In this document: positions 46,175 through 57,247 of the stretch, in pieces
How the letters are laid out: each line of letters opens with the position of its first letter
Numbering within the stretch: the first letter of the stretch is position 1
Assembly: GCF_001411555.2 (NCBI RefSeq)
Contig: NC_049911.1
Span: 5,402,209 to 5,466,208, forward strand
DNA: 64,000 nt
Reading direction: 5' to 3'
From: Juglans regia
Lineage: Eukaryota > Streptophyta > Magnoliopsida > Fagales > Juglandaceae
Notes under the pieces: model-generated
Databases searched by the model: none
What the model saw: only the letters and a program-made list of their open reading frames with translations
What the model was told of the DNA's origin: nothing
Position numbers and translations under genes: made by a program

Positions 46175-47880
46175 GCAAACCAAACACGTATTTCAATATT
46201 TAAGCCTAAGTTTCTAAAATGACCTATTTTAATTTCTCAAAACCTAAAACTCTCACAATTTTCAAATATATCATCACTTTCTAAAATATCATCGTCCATT
46301 TAATAACTTCGACTAAAATAGTAAAAATCTAACTTATTTACTATGTAAAATCTAATACTAGATAATATAATTATAAAAAATTTGAGTCAAATTACTCATT
46401 TTTATAAAAGTTAAACTTTAGCTTGATAAAAATCTCAGCCCAATAAAATTACTAAAATAGTTAGTCAAGCATAATAAAATCCAGCCTAATTAAAAAAAAA
46501 AAAAAACACAAGTCCATCTGTTTAATTAATCTCAAGCCCAGCCCATTAGAAAACACCGATCAGTTAAAATTAAGCCCATATGTATAAGTCTTGTCAAAGC
46601 CTTTCAAAACATTAAAGCATGCTTTTAAATAAAAGGGTAGAAAGTTAAAAACAAAACACACTCTTCTTCTACTAGGTTAACCGATACACACAATATGTTT
46701 CCTTTTTAAGTAACCTACCAACAAAAAAACTAGAGGGCCAAATACGTGAGCGGTGGCAGCACATAATGAGAGATGGAGGGCACAACGGCGGTGAGCTGGC
46801 CGTTTTTTATGGTGGTGGGGGCGGCAGTAGAGCACTAGTTAGGGAGAGAGAGAGTGATGAGCGAGAGAGAGGTTACGGGAGGGAGAGAAACCGAAAGAAA
46901 AAAAAAAGAAGAAGAAAACTACGTGAGCTTAATTACCGAGCAAGAGTGGCGACTTGGGGTGGCGAAAGGTGCCGGGCGGCACTTTCTTTGTGCCGTGAGG
47001 GGACGACGGGGCTACGATTGGAGGCATGGGTGGATGGCTTGAGGCTCACGGTGGGGAAGATTACTTCCTCTGTTTCGGTGAAGTCCAGAGTCATCTACAC
47101 CTACAATTGTTACTCGCAGGGCTTCAAGGATGACTAGACTTCCATAGTGGTATTCACCTACCATGAACTATATTCTACTGATTGATGGTAGTGAACCACG
47201 AAAGTACGCTGAAATCTTGCAATACGAGAGATCGAGCAAGTGAGAGTTAGCTACGAAGAAGCTAATTGTAGTTTCTAGTAGGAAGTAGACATTGTATAAA
47301 AGGTGGGCACGTCGACTGAAGACAAAACAAGTTGGCAGTTAGAGATGGGATTAGTTGCCTAAATCAGAGAAGGGGGCCTCAGTAACATGTTCTCTGATTG
47401 TGTTTTAGGGTTGGTACAAGACCAAGTATTCTTATTGTAGTGGGAATTGATAATTGCCTTGCAGATGTATTGAGTGAGGGCACTACATGTGAGGAACTGA
47501 ATGCATGACTTCAATTGGACTTCTAGCTTGAAGACAGAGCCTATGAGTTGCAGAGGTGGAGGATATAAGTTTTGGGAGCAATGGTAACAATGAAGTCCCT
47601 ATTTTCTCGTTGTTCTACGATAGCACTTTTTTAGAACAACTCAAAAGAAAATTTTGATGAGAGTTATGAGATGGGGAGATTTTTTTTTTTCAACAGGAAA
47701 ATTCTTGTATATTTTAAAATTGAACCGATCAATTATATGATGGCCATTAAGAAGGATTTCTGGTAAATCCAACAGCTAGAAAACATCTAGTTTTCTGTTA
47801 TGTAACAAGTCTTCCTCATAGCGCCCAAAGCCTATTACCTTTGCCTTGCCCGAGCGCATGTTGCAGGCGACTTTGCCACT
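46175..47880. other. Region without a gene; partly LTR-like
   Basis: The left half (46200-47060) has the AT-rich then GA-rich, GGTGG-rich profile of the solo LTRs, including a purine run at 46840-46920. I could not find termini. The ORFs at 46766-47137 are basic, low-complexity and motif-free. The right half (47060-47880) shows nothing. Confidence 0.35.
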
Positions 47881-47888
47881 GGTAGGCA

Positions 47889-48666
47889 TAGGGTTGTATT
47901 CGATCAGAGCTGAGTTGAGCTTTTGGGTTATTGAGTCGATTTAGATTCAAATAACTCGAGTTCAACCTCTAGCTCGAGCTGAGAACTCGCCGAGCCGAGC
48001 TAATCAAACATGAGCTCGAGCCAAGTCGAGTTACTTATCGATCTTTGTCTATTTTCTTTAACGAGCTCGAGCGAAGTCAATTTATTAATTGAGTTTTGTT
48101 TGTACTCTTTTATATATTTTCACTTTACTTTTGAATGAATTGAATAATTAAAAAATACCAGATTTGAAAAATCTAATGAAATTTTTACAACTAATATATA
48201 AACATTGTTTTGAGTTATATGATTATAACATTTTTATCAATACATTTCTTATATGGTTTCTACATTGTAGTATATGAAACTACCAAGTCCTACATATTAA
48301 CCATTACACATATTATAAAATATCTACGATAATTAATCACATAAGTACTTAATTAACTAACGTATAATTATGGATTATATTCAATATATAGGCATAAATG
48401 ACTAGGCATTAATCATTGGGTTACATACTATATATTTAATTATAAAGATAACCATGCTAATACTATTAAATCTAATGTGTATAGAAACATATATATATAT
48501 ATATAAATATATGCCTATATATTGAATTTAATGTTTATATGTGTATATATATATATGTATATATATTCAATGATTTATGGACGAGTTTTAATCGAGTCAA
48601 ACTAACGAGCCAAGTCAGGCATAAATGAGCGAGGAAATTGTATGAACTAGTTCATTTACAATCCTA
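47889..48666. mobile_element. Non-autonomous hAT-like element, 778 bp
   Basis: Ends TAGGGTTGTA and TACAATCCTA are perfect 10-bp inverted repeats. The flanks GGTAGGCA (47881-47888) and ACTAGGCA (48667-48674) agree at 6 of 8 positions, fitting a decayed 8-bp duplication. Subterminal copies of GAGCTCGAG and CGAGTC, in both orientations, crowd the first 200 bp and the last 80. There is no transposase. Confidence 0.7.
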
Positions 48667-49172
48667 ACTAGGCAACGCATATAGCTAGCTTATGTAGAGC
48701 TCTCTTCTCCTTCACTTTAAGACTAATACTATAATGAGGATTCAATATAAATTAACTACTTATATTTCCTTCTTCATATATTTCAAAGAGTTGACATTTT
48801 TCATAAATGCACAAGAAACTATATATATATATATAAGGAAATAAGTATATTTATTTGAAATACTCAAAATATATTTTATTTTAAGTAATAAAATCTAACA
48901 CATCATTGGTTCATCAAGACTTTGTACTATTTCATGATTTTCCTACAAGTTTATGACTAATTTCAGTGAATATGTAAATGAATAGAATATATTTCTCCCC
49001 CGCCCCGGGGCAAAAAAGACAAATAAAAAAATCGAATCTTGTGAATGTCAATTATTAGCATGAATGGATGGAAAAGGACTTTTGATGATTGCTCTAATTT
49101 GAAGGATGCATGGCTGTAACAGCGCCTCCTCCAAAGCATGTGGGCTTGGTATAAGATTAATTAGTCCAAACT

Positions 49173-50170
49173 AGGCCTGCAACTCGACCTGTTATAATCA
49201 CGTTTGCACCCAATCCGACCCGAACGAGTTTGTTTAAGGTGCCAAACCGACCCTACGTGAATAAAATCAGATCGAACCCGTATGGCCTGATCGAAAAAAG
49301 AAAGCAATTTGCTTCTTGCACTTCGATTTACAAAATCTCTCTGTGATTTGAATCTTTGATCTACAATCATCCTCAAATGATCTGAATCTCAGATCTACAA
49401 TCATCCTCAAATTCAAGAAAAGACACAAAAAATACTTGCAGAATGGAAGAGCCACTTGGAGAAGAAAAACAGATGAAAAAATAAAAATAAAGAGAGAAAA
49501 AGGGAAAGGACAACATCACCATCGTCATCATCAACGTGTTGCGTTTGGAGTTTCTCAAAACTCATCCCTAACCTTCACTTCGTAGCTTCAACAAAACCTC
49601 TCCCCACTCTTCTCTGCAATGCCCAGTGACCCACTCCCATCTCCCCTTCCTCAAGAGGCCATAACAAACGTCAAACACACTCAGTAACCTCATGTCTCTC
49701 TCTCTCTCTCTCTCTCTGTGCTAGCTGTTTCTAGGTGGATGCTAGCTGGGAATTAAATCTAAACACACGCACCTCTGCCCATCCTTGCGGAGAACAAAGA
49801 CAGGAGCTTCAACTTGGTCAGCGAAATGGCTGAAGTAACCATTCTAGCCCTTGGTGAACGAAGACGAAGGCTTCAATTTTCTTTGCCGTTGAGTCTAAGG
49901 GAATATTTGCAGAGTATCAAAAATTAAGGTGAAGGGTGTAGCCTCCGTGAACTTTTCACAGGAATAAATTTTTTTTTGTCTTTTCTTTATTACATCGTAT
50001 CCTTCTTTAAGTCATGTTTCTCGCAATTTTATCGGACAGGTTGTCACCAAGACAAAAATCCCGTTCCTAGTTGGGTTGGAGACCCGATCAGATAACAATC
50101 CGATAAAGTCGGGTAAAGTTGGTTCACTTTATTTGGATCTGCCGGGTTAACGGTTGTTTTGCACAGGCCT
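49173..50170. mobile_element. Candidate hAT-like element with GGGTCGG-type subterminal repeats
   Basis: The left end AGGCCTGCAAC and the complement of the right end, AGGCCTGTGCAAAAC, are inverted. Flanks CCAAACT and ACAAACT agree at 6 of 7 bases. Near the ends are CCGACCCGAAC and its relatives (GGGTAAAG, CCGATAAAGTCGGG). Inside is a (TC)n run at about 49697-49717 and a 21-base direct repeat ATCTACAATCATCCTCAAAT (49360 and 49391). Confidence 0.55.
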
Positions 50171-50764
50171 ACAAACTCATGTTGGGTTTAGATTTTCAGG
50201 GCATTGATATTGGGCCAGTGGCTTGAGTACGAAAAATTCGTTCAAAACCTCGATAACTTAATTAATACGTACAGGCATATGACATATATGAAGAAAGGAT
50301 TTTAAGTCTTATGATTTAGTTTAACATAATTTTGAGTAATATTTTCTTATTAATTAAACAAAAGCTACTTTTCAAATCATCAACCTCTTTAAGTGTAAAT
50401 TAAGACAAGACTATATATATTATATATATATATAGCATGGAGAAAAAAAGTAAATTATTTGTATGGAAAGAGGTAGGTAAAGCGAGATGATGACCATGTA
50501 CTTTGGGGGAGACCATGCCTTCCATAAAAAAATAGCTCGCAGTTGAGCTTCATGATCCACCTAAAATTACCAGCCCTTCTTTCTCCCTCTTTTGCTCGAT
50601 CACTTTGCTCATCTTCTTTTAACTCCGGTCCTCCAAGAGCTGAAAGCACATATTATATTACTCGAAAAGTTTTGATTGCAAAAACTGAAGTTTAACTCAA
50701 TTACTTTGATATTATAAGTTATATCATGATCATCAAGTCATGTTAATATATATATATCTTAATT
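50171..50764. other. Intergenic, no gene seen
   Basis: AT-rich; no coding or structural signal that I can support. Confidence 0.45.
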
Positions 50765-51829
50765 TTATGTTATTTCATGTTCCCATCCCATGTTTTTCAA
50801 AGGAGCTCCCTAAATCATGTACTTCACAACATATTTTCTGCTCAAACATCGAACCGAGCGATAACAAACAAAATTTCCAACAACCGCGTGACAAAAAACT
50901 TAAATTAAGATGAGGGACTTCATATACAAATATATATATGGCAATTATCACTTCTCGGAGGAAAAGTCAAAATTCAATCAAATCCCTGAAAGATTCTTGT
51001 TTACGATCAATAACGTATAAATTAACATGAAGATGAGGCCTCATAATTGTGGTTAGATGCCTTGACATTTGCCAGGAAATGGTTGCGATAGCGGTCATGA
51101 ATACAATGATCAGTTGCTGTATATTATTAGTAAATTTGTATCGTCCTTGATTAAAGAAAATAAATCTTTCCCTCCCACTATTTATATATATATATATGAT
51201 ATTATTCTCCAGCTAGCTAGCTAGTAGCTAGCATTAATATTACGCTATTAATCGGTTGTCCCGACAAATGGATTCCGACAAATTATTATTATTATTTTTT
51301 TATTTAGTGATTAAGAAAGTATTTTTAAATGATGTTGTGATTTTTTTTAAATATGTAGGGATATAAAAAAAATGAATAAAAAAATAAAAATTAAAAAAGA
51401 CTAAATGGCCTTATCGAGACCCATCCTCGAGCTACAACCTAGCTCGGTGGGTGTAGCACTACCCATGCTATAGCACTAAGGAATCTCAAGACCAAAGCTC
51501 GTGTAAAGAAGATCAAACTTTATATATACAACTCAATTCAGCTATGCATGGCCCCATGGGTTACTTAATTGCACAATATCGATGAAAGTTATCTATGTGG
51601 CGAACCCATTTTCGTTTTCGCACGTACGTTAAATTGAGTAGAGGAGGAGAAATAATATTGCGTGCAATATGTTTGCACGTGTTTTGAGAGAAGTAGTGTA
51701 TAAATGAAGCATGATTGAATCGGTGTGGTCATGTATGTGTACGTTGTATTCCCATATATATATGTACTCATTCATAACGTCCGTATCATACTATATATGT
51801 TAATTTGTTGTTTTAATCATTGCTACTTA
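50765..51829. repeat. Tandem segmental duplication, left unit
   Basis: Non-coding DNA collinear with 57248-58423 plus 62990-63490. Shared anchors: TTTTTCAAAG-AGCTCCCTAA, GATGAGGGACTTC, CCTGAAAGATTCTT, GATGAGGCCTCATA, CTCGTGTAAAGAAGA, GCATGG-CATGGGTTAC. The copia element interrupts the unit, which resumes at 56656. What the ancestral unit contained is unclear; no ORF is conserved. Confidence 0.75.
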
Positions 51830-52148
51830 TATTAAGAATGATGCATAAGCAAGAGGAAGGTGCAGAAGCAAGCAGGAAGATGATGCAACTGACTCGGACA
51901 CATGTAGACGGAATGCAAATAACAGAACGCATAGACGCACAACAGAGACGCACTCAGTGGCTGGGAGAATAATTCCGTGTGTATATATGTCATGTACAAT
52001 GACTATTTATAGTTACCTAGAATTGATAAATGAAATATTAAATAAACAATGTATATTTACAGCTCATCAAATAAGTTTAATTTCTTCATGCTTCATCAAT
52101 CTCGTGGTCTTGTAAGTGTTTGACAATATTCCTCTTGTAACTTCAATA
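51830..52148 (-). repeat. Copia 3' LTR
   Basis: On the - strand it runs from TATTGAAGTTACAAGAGG to CATTCTTAATA. The ends are TATT...AATA rather than TG...CA. The position is fixed by the ACTTA duplication and the polypurine tract. Confidence 0.92.
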
Positions 52149-52158
52149 GCCCCTGCAA
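52149..52158 (-). promoter_or_regulatory. Copia polypurine tract
   Basis: On the - strand TTGCAGGGGC precedes the 3' LTR. It is purine-rich in its core GCAGGGG. Confidence 0.6.
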
Positions 52159-52166
52159 GATGGAGA

Positions 52167-52478
52167 CTAAATGTTGATGACTCTCATCTTGAGCAATAAT
52201 CGGTTGAATGTAGGAGAGTGTAATGGCTTGGTAAGTAAATCCGCTAGCTGAAAAGAGGAGAAGACATGAGCAGTTTTTACTTGTCCTTCGGAGATCTTAT
52301 CACGAACTACATGGCAGTCAAGTTCGATGTGCTTCGTGCGTTCATGAAATACGGGGTTTGCGGCAATATGCAGAGCAGCTTGATTGTCGCAGTAGAGTGT
52401 AGATGGAGTGCCAACGGTAAGGCGTAGATCACTGAGTAAGTAGCGAATCCAAGTGAGTTTGCATACGACGACAGCCAT
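52167..52478 (-). pseudogene. Copia RNase H domain
   Basis: The frame reads LTVGTPSTLYCDNQAALHIAANPVFHERTKHIELDCHVVRDKI, the copia RNase H with the catalytic Asp in YCDNQAA and the HTKHIELD-type motif. The A-rich insertion at about 52510-52550 separates it from the RT. Confidence 0.85.
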
Positions 52479-52538
52479 TGCTCTATATTCCGGAAGACCT
52501 GGAAATGGTGTTCTTTTTTTTTTTTATTTTATTTTATT

Positions 52539-53563
52539 TTATTTCCATGAAATCAGAAAGGTCCCAATGAATACACAAAATCCGATGGTGGACCGTCGTG
52601 TGTCTGGGCAATTTGCCCAATTGGCGTCGGCATATGCTACAAGCTCCAAATTCAAACTAGCAGGGAGAAAAATACCCTGGCCAAGGGTTCCTTTAATATA
52701 TTTAAGAACTTTGATCACAGCATCATAATTCAGAATGCGTGGATTTCCCATAAATTGACTTAGCAAGTTGACACTATAACTCAAATCCGGCCTTGTGTTG
52801 GTCAAATAAAGTAGTTTGCCAACTAATTTCCGATAGAGTGTAGGGTCATGGAAAAAATTACCTTCATCTTTCTTGAGTTTGTTGTTTGGTTCCATTGGCA
52901 ATGGGGAGGGTTTTGCTGCAAGGAGGCCTATTTTCGAGAGTACATCCAGTGCATATTTGCGTTTTGCTGCAAGGAGGCCTATTTTCGAGAGTACATCCAG
53001 TGCATATTTGCGCTGGCAGATTTGGATCCCTGCTTTGGAACGTCCAATTTCCATTCCAAGAAAATAACGTAATGGTCCCATTTGCTTTTTGCGAAATTTC
53101 GTTTCCAAGAAATGTATGACAGCACAGCTTGAGCTGGAATTTGAACTCATGAGGATGATATCATCAACGTACACGAGGAGGGAAAGAAATGAATCATCTG
53201 TGTATTTGGTAAATAAGCTGTAATCGGCCTTTGATTGGGTGAAACCGAATTCAGCTAAAGTTGATGCCAGCTTTGTATTCCATTGACGAGAAGCTTGACG
53301 AAGGCCATACATGAGCTTTTCTGTAAACGGCAAACTTGTTTGGTTTTGGCTGCATGGTGACCAGGAGGTGGTCGCATGTAAACTTTTTCAGCGAGATCGC
53401 CATATAGGAAGGCGTTGTTGATGTTGAGTTGTTGGAGATCCCAACCTTTGATGGCAGCAACTACTAGTAGACATCGAATTGAAACTAATTTAGCAACAGG
53501 GGTGAATGTATCGTGAAAATCAATACCTTCACGTTGGGTGAATCCCTTTGCAACTAGTCGCAC
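52539..53563 (-). pseudogene. Copia reverse transcriptase, frameshifted
   Basis: The upstream frame (53563-53255) holds MRLVAKGFTQREGIDFHDTF and NINNAFLYGDL. The downstream frame (53333-52539) holds KADYSLFTK, the catalytic YVDDI and GTFLISWK. The frames overlap at a shift near 53300. A 51-bp in-frame duplication adds 17 residues (RKYALDVLSKIGLLAAK) just after the YVDDI region. Confidence 0.88.
52911..53012 (-). repeat. Exact 51-bp tandem duplication in the copia RT
   Basis: Units 52911-52961 and 52962-53012 are identical. The duplication is a multiple of three and keeps the frame, adding one copy of a 17-residue stretch. Confidence 0.95.
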
Positions 53564-54249
53564 CTTAGCATGTTCGATTTTGCTGTCAGCCTGGAATTTG
53601 TACTTGTAAATCCACTTGCAGTCAATCGGTGTCTTGCCTGGAGGGAGATCAATGATGGTCTAGGTCTCATTGAGCTCAAGTGCAGTGAGCTCTTGGTTCA
53701 TTGCCTCACCCCAAATGGGTTGTTGGATGGCTTGACTAAATGAGGTGGGTTCGAAATGGAGGGAAACAGAGGTGGTAAAGGCACGAAATGAAGGTGAGAG
53801 GGAGGCATAAGACAAAATAGAGGAGATGGGAAAGAGAACTTTACCTGAGAGAGCATGTGATTAAGGACGCGTCATCATGGATGCCGAATGGTGTACAGTA
53901 GGTGTGGATGCTTGTTGGTAATGATTGTCACAGAGGTAAGCCGGGGCTTTGTAAGTGCGTGTGGTTCGGCGAGATTGAGGGAGTGTTGAGGTAGGTTCAT
54001 CTATTTGGTGAGTAGACGAGGTGGAGTAAGAGGTAATGAAAGTGAATTGTCGGTGGAGTTGGATTTGTCATTCTGAGTGGTGGGAAATGAGGCCATGTTT
54101 TCGTTGGTTTGGGTATTGGGAGGTGAAGCTATGTGTTCGTTGGAATGAGTGGGTGGGTTGAGGAAATTGAAAGGAATATAAGAGGTGTCCGTAAATGGAG
54201 ATGAAATGGTTTCGGTGGGGAGAGGTGTTTGATGTTTGAGTGGAAAAAT

Positions 54250-55240
54250 TTATTCATGGAATATTATGTCTCGAGAGATAAAAATTTGTTTGATGGTGAG
54301 GTCAAGTAGTTTATTTCTTTTGACACCGTATGGGTATCCAAGGAAGAGGCATTTTTTGGTGCAAGGGTCGAATTTATTTCGGGAATGTGATAGGGTAGAG
54401 GCAAAACACAAGCACCCGAATTCTTTAAGATGTGAGTAAGAAGGCTTGGTTTGATAGAGGGCTTCAAATGGTGTTTTGTTGCTAAGGATTGGTTTTGGTG
54501 TTCTATTGATTAGATAGATTGCGGTGGTGATAAAGTGAAACCAATATTGGAGGGGTAAACCGGATAGGAATTTGAGTGTGCGTGCCACATTGAGGATGTG
54601 TTGGTGCTTGCGTTCGGCAAGGGCATTTTGTTGAGGTGTGGCAACGCATGTTAATTGGTGGATGACGCCTTTGGAATTATAGAAATGTGGCATGTAAAAT
54701 TCGGCGCCATTATTGGATTGAAGAATTTTAATTTGGCTGCTGAATTAGGTCTCAGTGAGTGAAAAAAAAATTGATTAGAGAGGTTCAAGCTTCAGCTTTA
54801 TTTTTAAGAAGATAAATCCAAGTGCATCTTGTGAATTGATCCACAAGGGTGAGAAAATATTTTGCACCATTGTAAGCTTGTGTGGAGTTGGGTCCCCAAA
54901 TGTCAACCGAAACCACATCAAATGGTTTGGTGGCTTTGGATTCTAATTCGGGTTAATGAATTTTGTGTTGTTTTGCTAGTGGACAAACAGCACAGGGAAG
55001 CTGAGAATGATCTGAGCATTTGAAATCAAGATTAACATCATGTAATATATGCTTAGTCATGGAACTATGTCCAAGCCTATAATGCCATAACATAAACTGA
55101 TTAATCTTAGAAGTTGAGGTATGATTGACAGATATTGAAGGAAATAAACTGTGGAAAAACGATTGCAAGAGAGAAGGCTCTAGTCTAGACAATTGCAGGT
55201 GATACAAGCCGTTACGCACCATCCTCACTCCAATCGTCAT
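54250..55240 (-). pseudogene. Copia integrase region, mutated
   Basis: Pre-integrase zinc motif: WHYRLGHSS (His pair) and CSDHSQLPCAVCPLAKQ at 55120-54960. Then come the first catalytic Asp in the WGPN context and the motif QSNNGAEF near 54705, where the family has an Asp (SDNGAEF), so the second catalytic Asp is Asn. The catalytic Glu is kept in [12 protein letters not shown] (about 54625). Stops interrupt at about 54955 and 54770. The C-terminal [11 protein letters not shown] is intact. Confidence 0.85.
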
Positions 55241-55308
55241 CCAAGATGAAAGGCCCTAAATATAGCAAGAATTAGAGGAAAAAATTAGACAACAATTAGA
55301 ATGTTGGG

Positions 55309-56004
55309 TTAAGGTTTGGAAGAGATCAAATTGAAGGTAAAAGCAGGAACACATAAAACATGGCGAATGATTAAATGAGGCGTTAAATGGACATCACCAA
55401 CGTGAGAAGCAGTAGTAGTGGATCTGTTTGGTAGCTCGATGATGCGAGATGTTGGAGTGATATTGTGTGTGAAGAATTTGGGGGTACAGATCATGTGATC
55501 TGAAGTACTGGTGTCTATGATCCAAGGTGTTTGAGTTGTCGTGTTGCAAGGTATTGTGTGTGTATAAAGGGAGGAAGAAATACCAGACACGGGAGGGGAG
55601 TTGGTACTGACGTTGTTCACAGTAGGAGTGTTTACATTGCTGCAATTAGGATTTAGCAAGGCAATGAGCTGCGAGTACTGCTCTGAAGTGAGAGATGAAC
55701 CATGGTTAATTTCTTCCTGCACAAGAGAGGATTGATTAGCATTAGATTTGTATTTTGAATTGTTCTTGTGTCCTGGAGGAAACCCATTCAACTTGTAGCA
55801 TTTTTTTCGTGTGTATCCAGGTATGTGACAATGGGAGCAGATTGGTAAGTTGGGATTCGCCTTGAAACAATGCTCCAATGAATGTCCAGGAATATTGCAG
55901 TGGGAGCAGAATAGTCGTTCACGGCGTGAGTTTCGAAGTTCTGAGGTCTTGGTGGCCCTGGCAAGTGGAGTTGGAACAGAGTGCAGTTGTATCGGCATGT
56001 GCAA
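55309..56004 (-). pseudogene. Copia gag C-terminus and protease
   Basis: Two knuckles: CSHCNIPGHSLEHC is a proper CCHC; in CSHCHIPGYTRKKC the His is Tyr. The aspartic protease centre reads WIIDTSTSDHM, where the family has D-S/T-G-A-S-D-H, so the catalytic triad's Gly is Ser. FTFNLISSKP ends the frame. Confidence 0.85.
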
Positions 56005-56323
56005 TGCTCGATCTAAGGTTTGAGCTAACCGAATGTTGTATCCATGCTATAATCATGTCATTGCAGCACTCCCATGGAGTATAGAGAGGATCGAAAGTGT
56101 TTGGTGGCCTGGTGATGGTTCCATCGATGAATCCAAGCTTGTTTTTGATGTTGAGAGCGCGGCGCATCGTTCTCGCCCATGTGACATAGCTTTCGCTAGT
56201 CAGCAGATCAGGGACTAAGGAAGAAGAAGCACCTTCGCCTGGTTGGATAAAAAGTGGGCTAGCAAGATTTTGGGGGTTATTTTGAGCTCGGGATGTCATG
56301 TTGGCGTCAGAATCTTCGGTCAT
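55919..56323 (-). pseudogene. Copia gag N-terminal part
   Basis: The frame starts at the MTEDSD that follows the PBS by two bases and reads SYVTWARTMRRALNIKNKLGFIDGTI, the copia-type gag core. It shifts frame near 56000 into the zinc-knuckle frame. Confidence 0.85.
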
Positions 56324-56324
56324 T

Positions 56325-56336
56325 GCTCTGGTACCA
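56325..56336 (-). promoter_or_regulatory. Copia primer-binding site
   Basis: On the - strand TGGTACCAGAGC abuts the 5' LTR. It differs from the standard tRNA-iMet site TGGTATCAGAGC at one base. Confidence 0.85.
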
Positions 56337-56655
56337 TATTAAGAATGATGCAGAAGCAAGAGGAAGGTGCAGAAGCAAGGAGGAAGATGATGCAATTGAC
56401 TCGTACACATGCAGACGGAATGCAAATAACAAAATGCATAGGCGCACAACAGAGACGCACTCAGTGGCTAGGAGAATAATTCCATGTGTATATCTGTCAT
56501 GTACAATGACTAGTTATAGTTATATAGAATTGAAAAATGAAATATTAAATAAACAATGTGTATTTACAGTTCATCAAATAAGTTTAATTTCTTCATGCTT
56601 CATCAATCTGGTGGTCTTGTATGTGTTTGACAATATTCCTCTTGTAACTTCAATA
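56337..56655 (-). repeat. Copia 5' LTR
   Basis: Same length and termini as 51830-52148; 19 substitutions apart. Confidence 0.92.
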
Positions 56656-57247
56656 ACTTATGCTTGTAAAGGAAAGAAGCTCGGACACGTGATACAGTGC
56701 GCATAAGAAAAGGGGGTTTTTGTGACTAATTTATTGCGACCAAAAGACTTTTCGCAATCAATTTTAGTTGCAAATAGTCATTTCGCTGGAATTAACTGCT
56801 CGCAAATAAACAATTTTCTTGTATGCTATAGAAGTAAATGATAATTGGATGTACGTATAGTCGATCGACACTCCCAAATTTATTCCTTTCCATTTATTTA
56901 ATTTTTACAACTTTCAAAACGCCTACATGCTGTAAGAAGTAGCAGTTGAAGCCATGCATGGAAGAAATGGGTCATGAATTCAATAATTATAAACTCAAAT
57001 ATATACATATATATTAATAGAAATATTTTGTACAGTCTTAGGGTGTATAAGCTCAGCACACGCACTCCCTTTAAAAAAATAACTAAATTTGGGATTCACA
57101 TAAAAAACGATAGGTCCTACTATTAATATTTATCTCAAATATTCTTTGAAGCAGACAAGTAATAATGTTATCGTGACGATCATATTACTGGAGTTGATGT
57201 CATTGAAGCTACATTATAAGTGTATTAAGTATATCAAGGAAAAAGCA

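Larger units (their letters stand above)
51830..56655 (-). mobile_element. Full-length, inactive Ty1-copia retrotransposon
   Basis: 4,826 bp with two 319-bp LTRs (51830-52148 and 56337-56655) that differ at 19 positions without gaps, about 94% identical. The exact 5-bp target repeat ACTTA flanks it (51825-51829 and 56656-56660). Order on the - strand: PBS, gag, protease, integrase, reverse transcriptase, RNase H, polypurine tract; integrase before RT defines copia. The paralogous sequence near 63414-63428 shows the unoccupied site. Frameshifts, stops and active-site changes make it non-autonomous. Confidence 0.93.

Noticed and set aside
46766..47137. 123-aa basic ORF
   Set aside because: Driven by GAGAGAGA and GAAAAA runs; likely LTR-derived; no recognised domain.
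52853..53119. ORFs on the + strand across the 51-bp duplication
   Set aside because: They are antisense to the copia reverse transcriptase, whose frame carries YVDDI.
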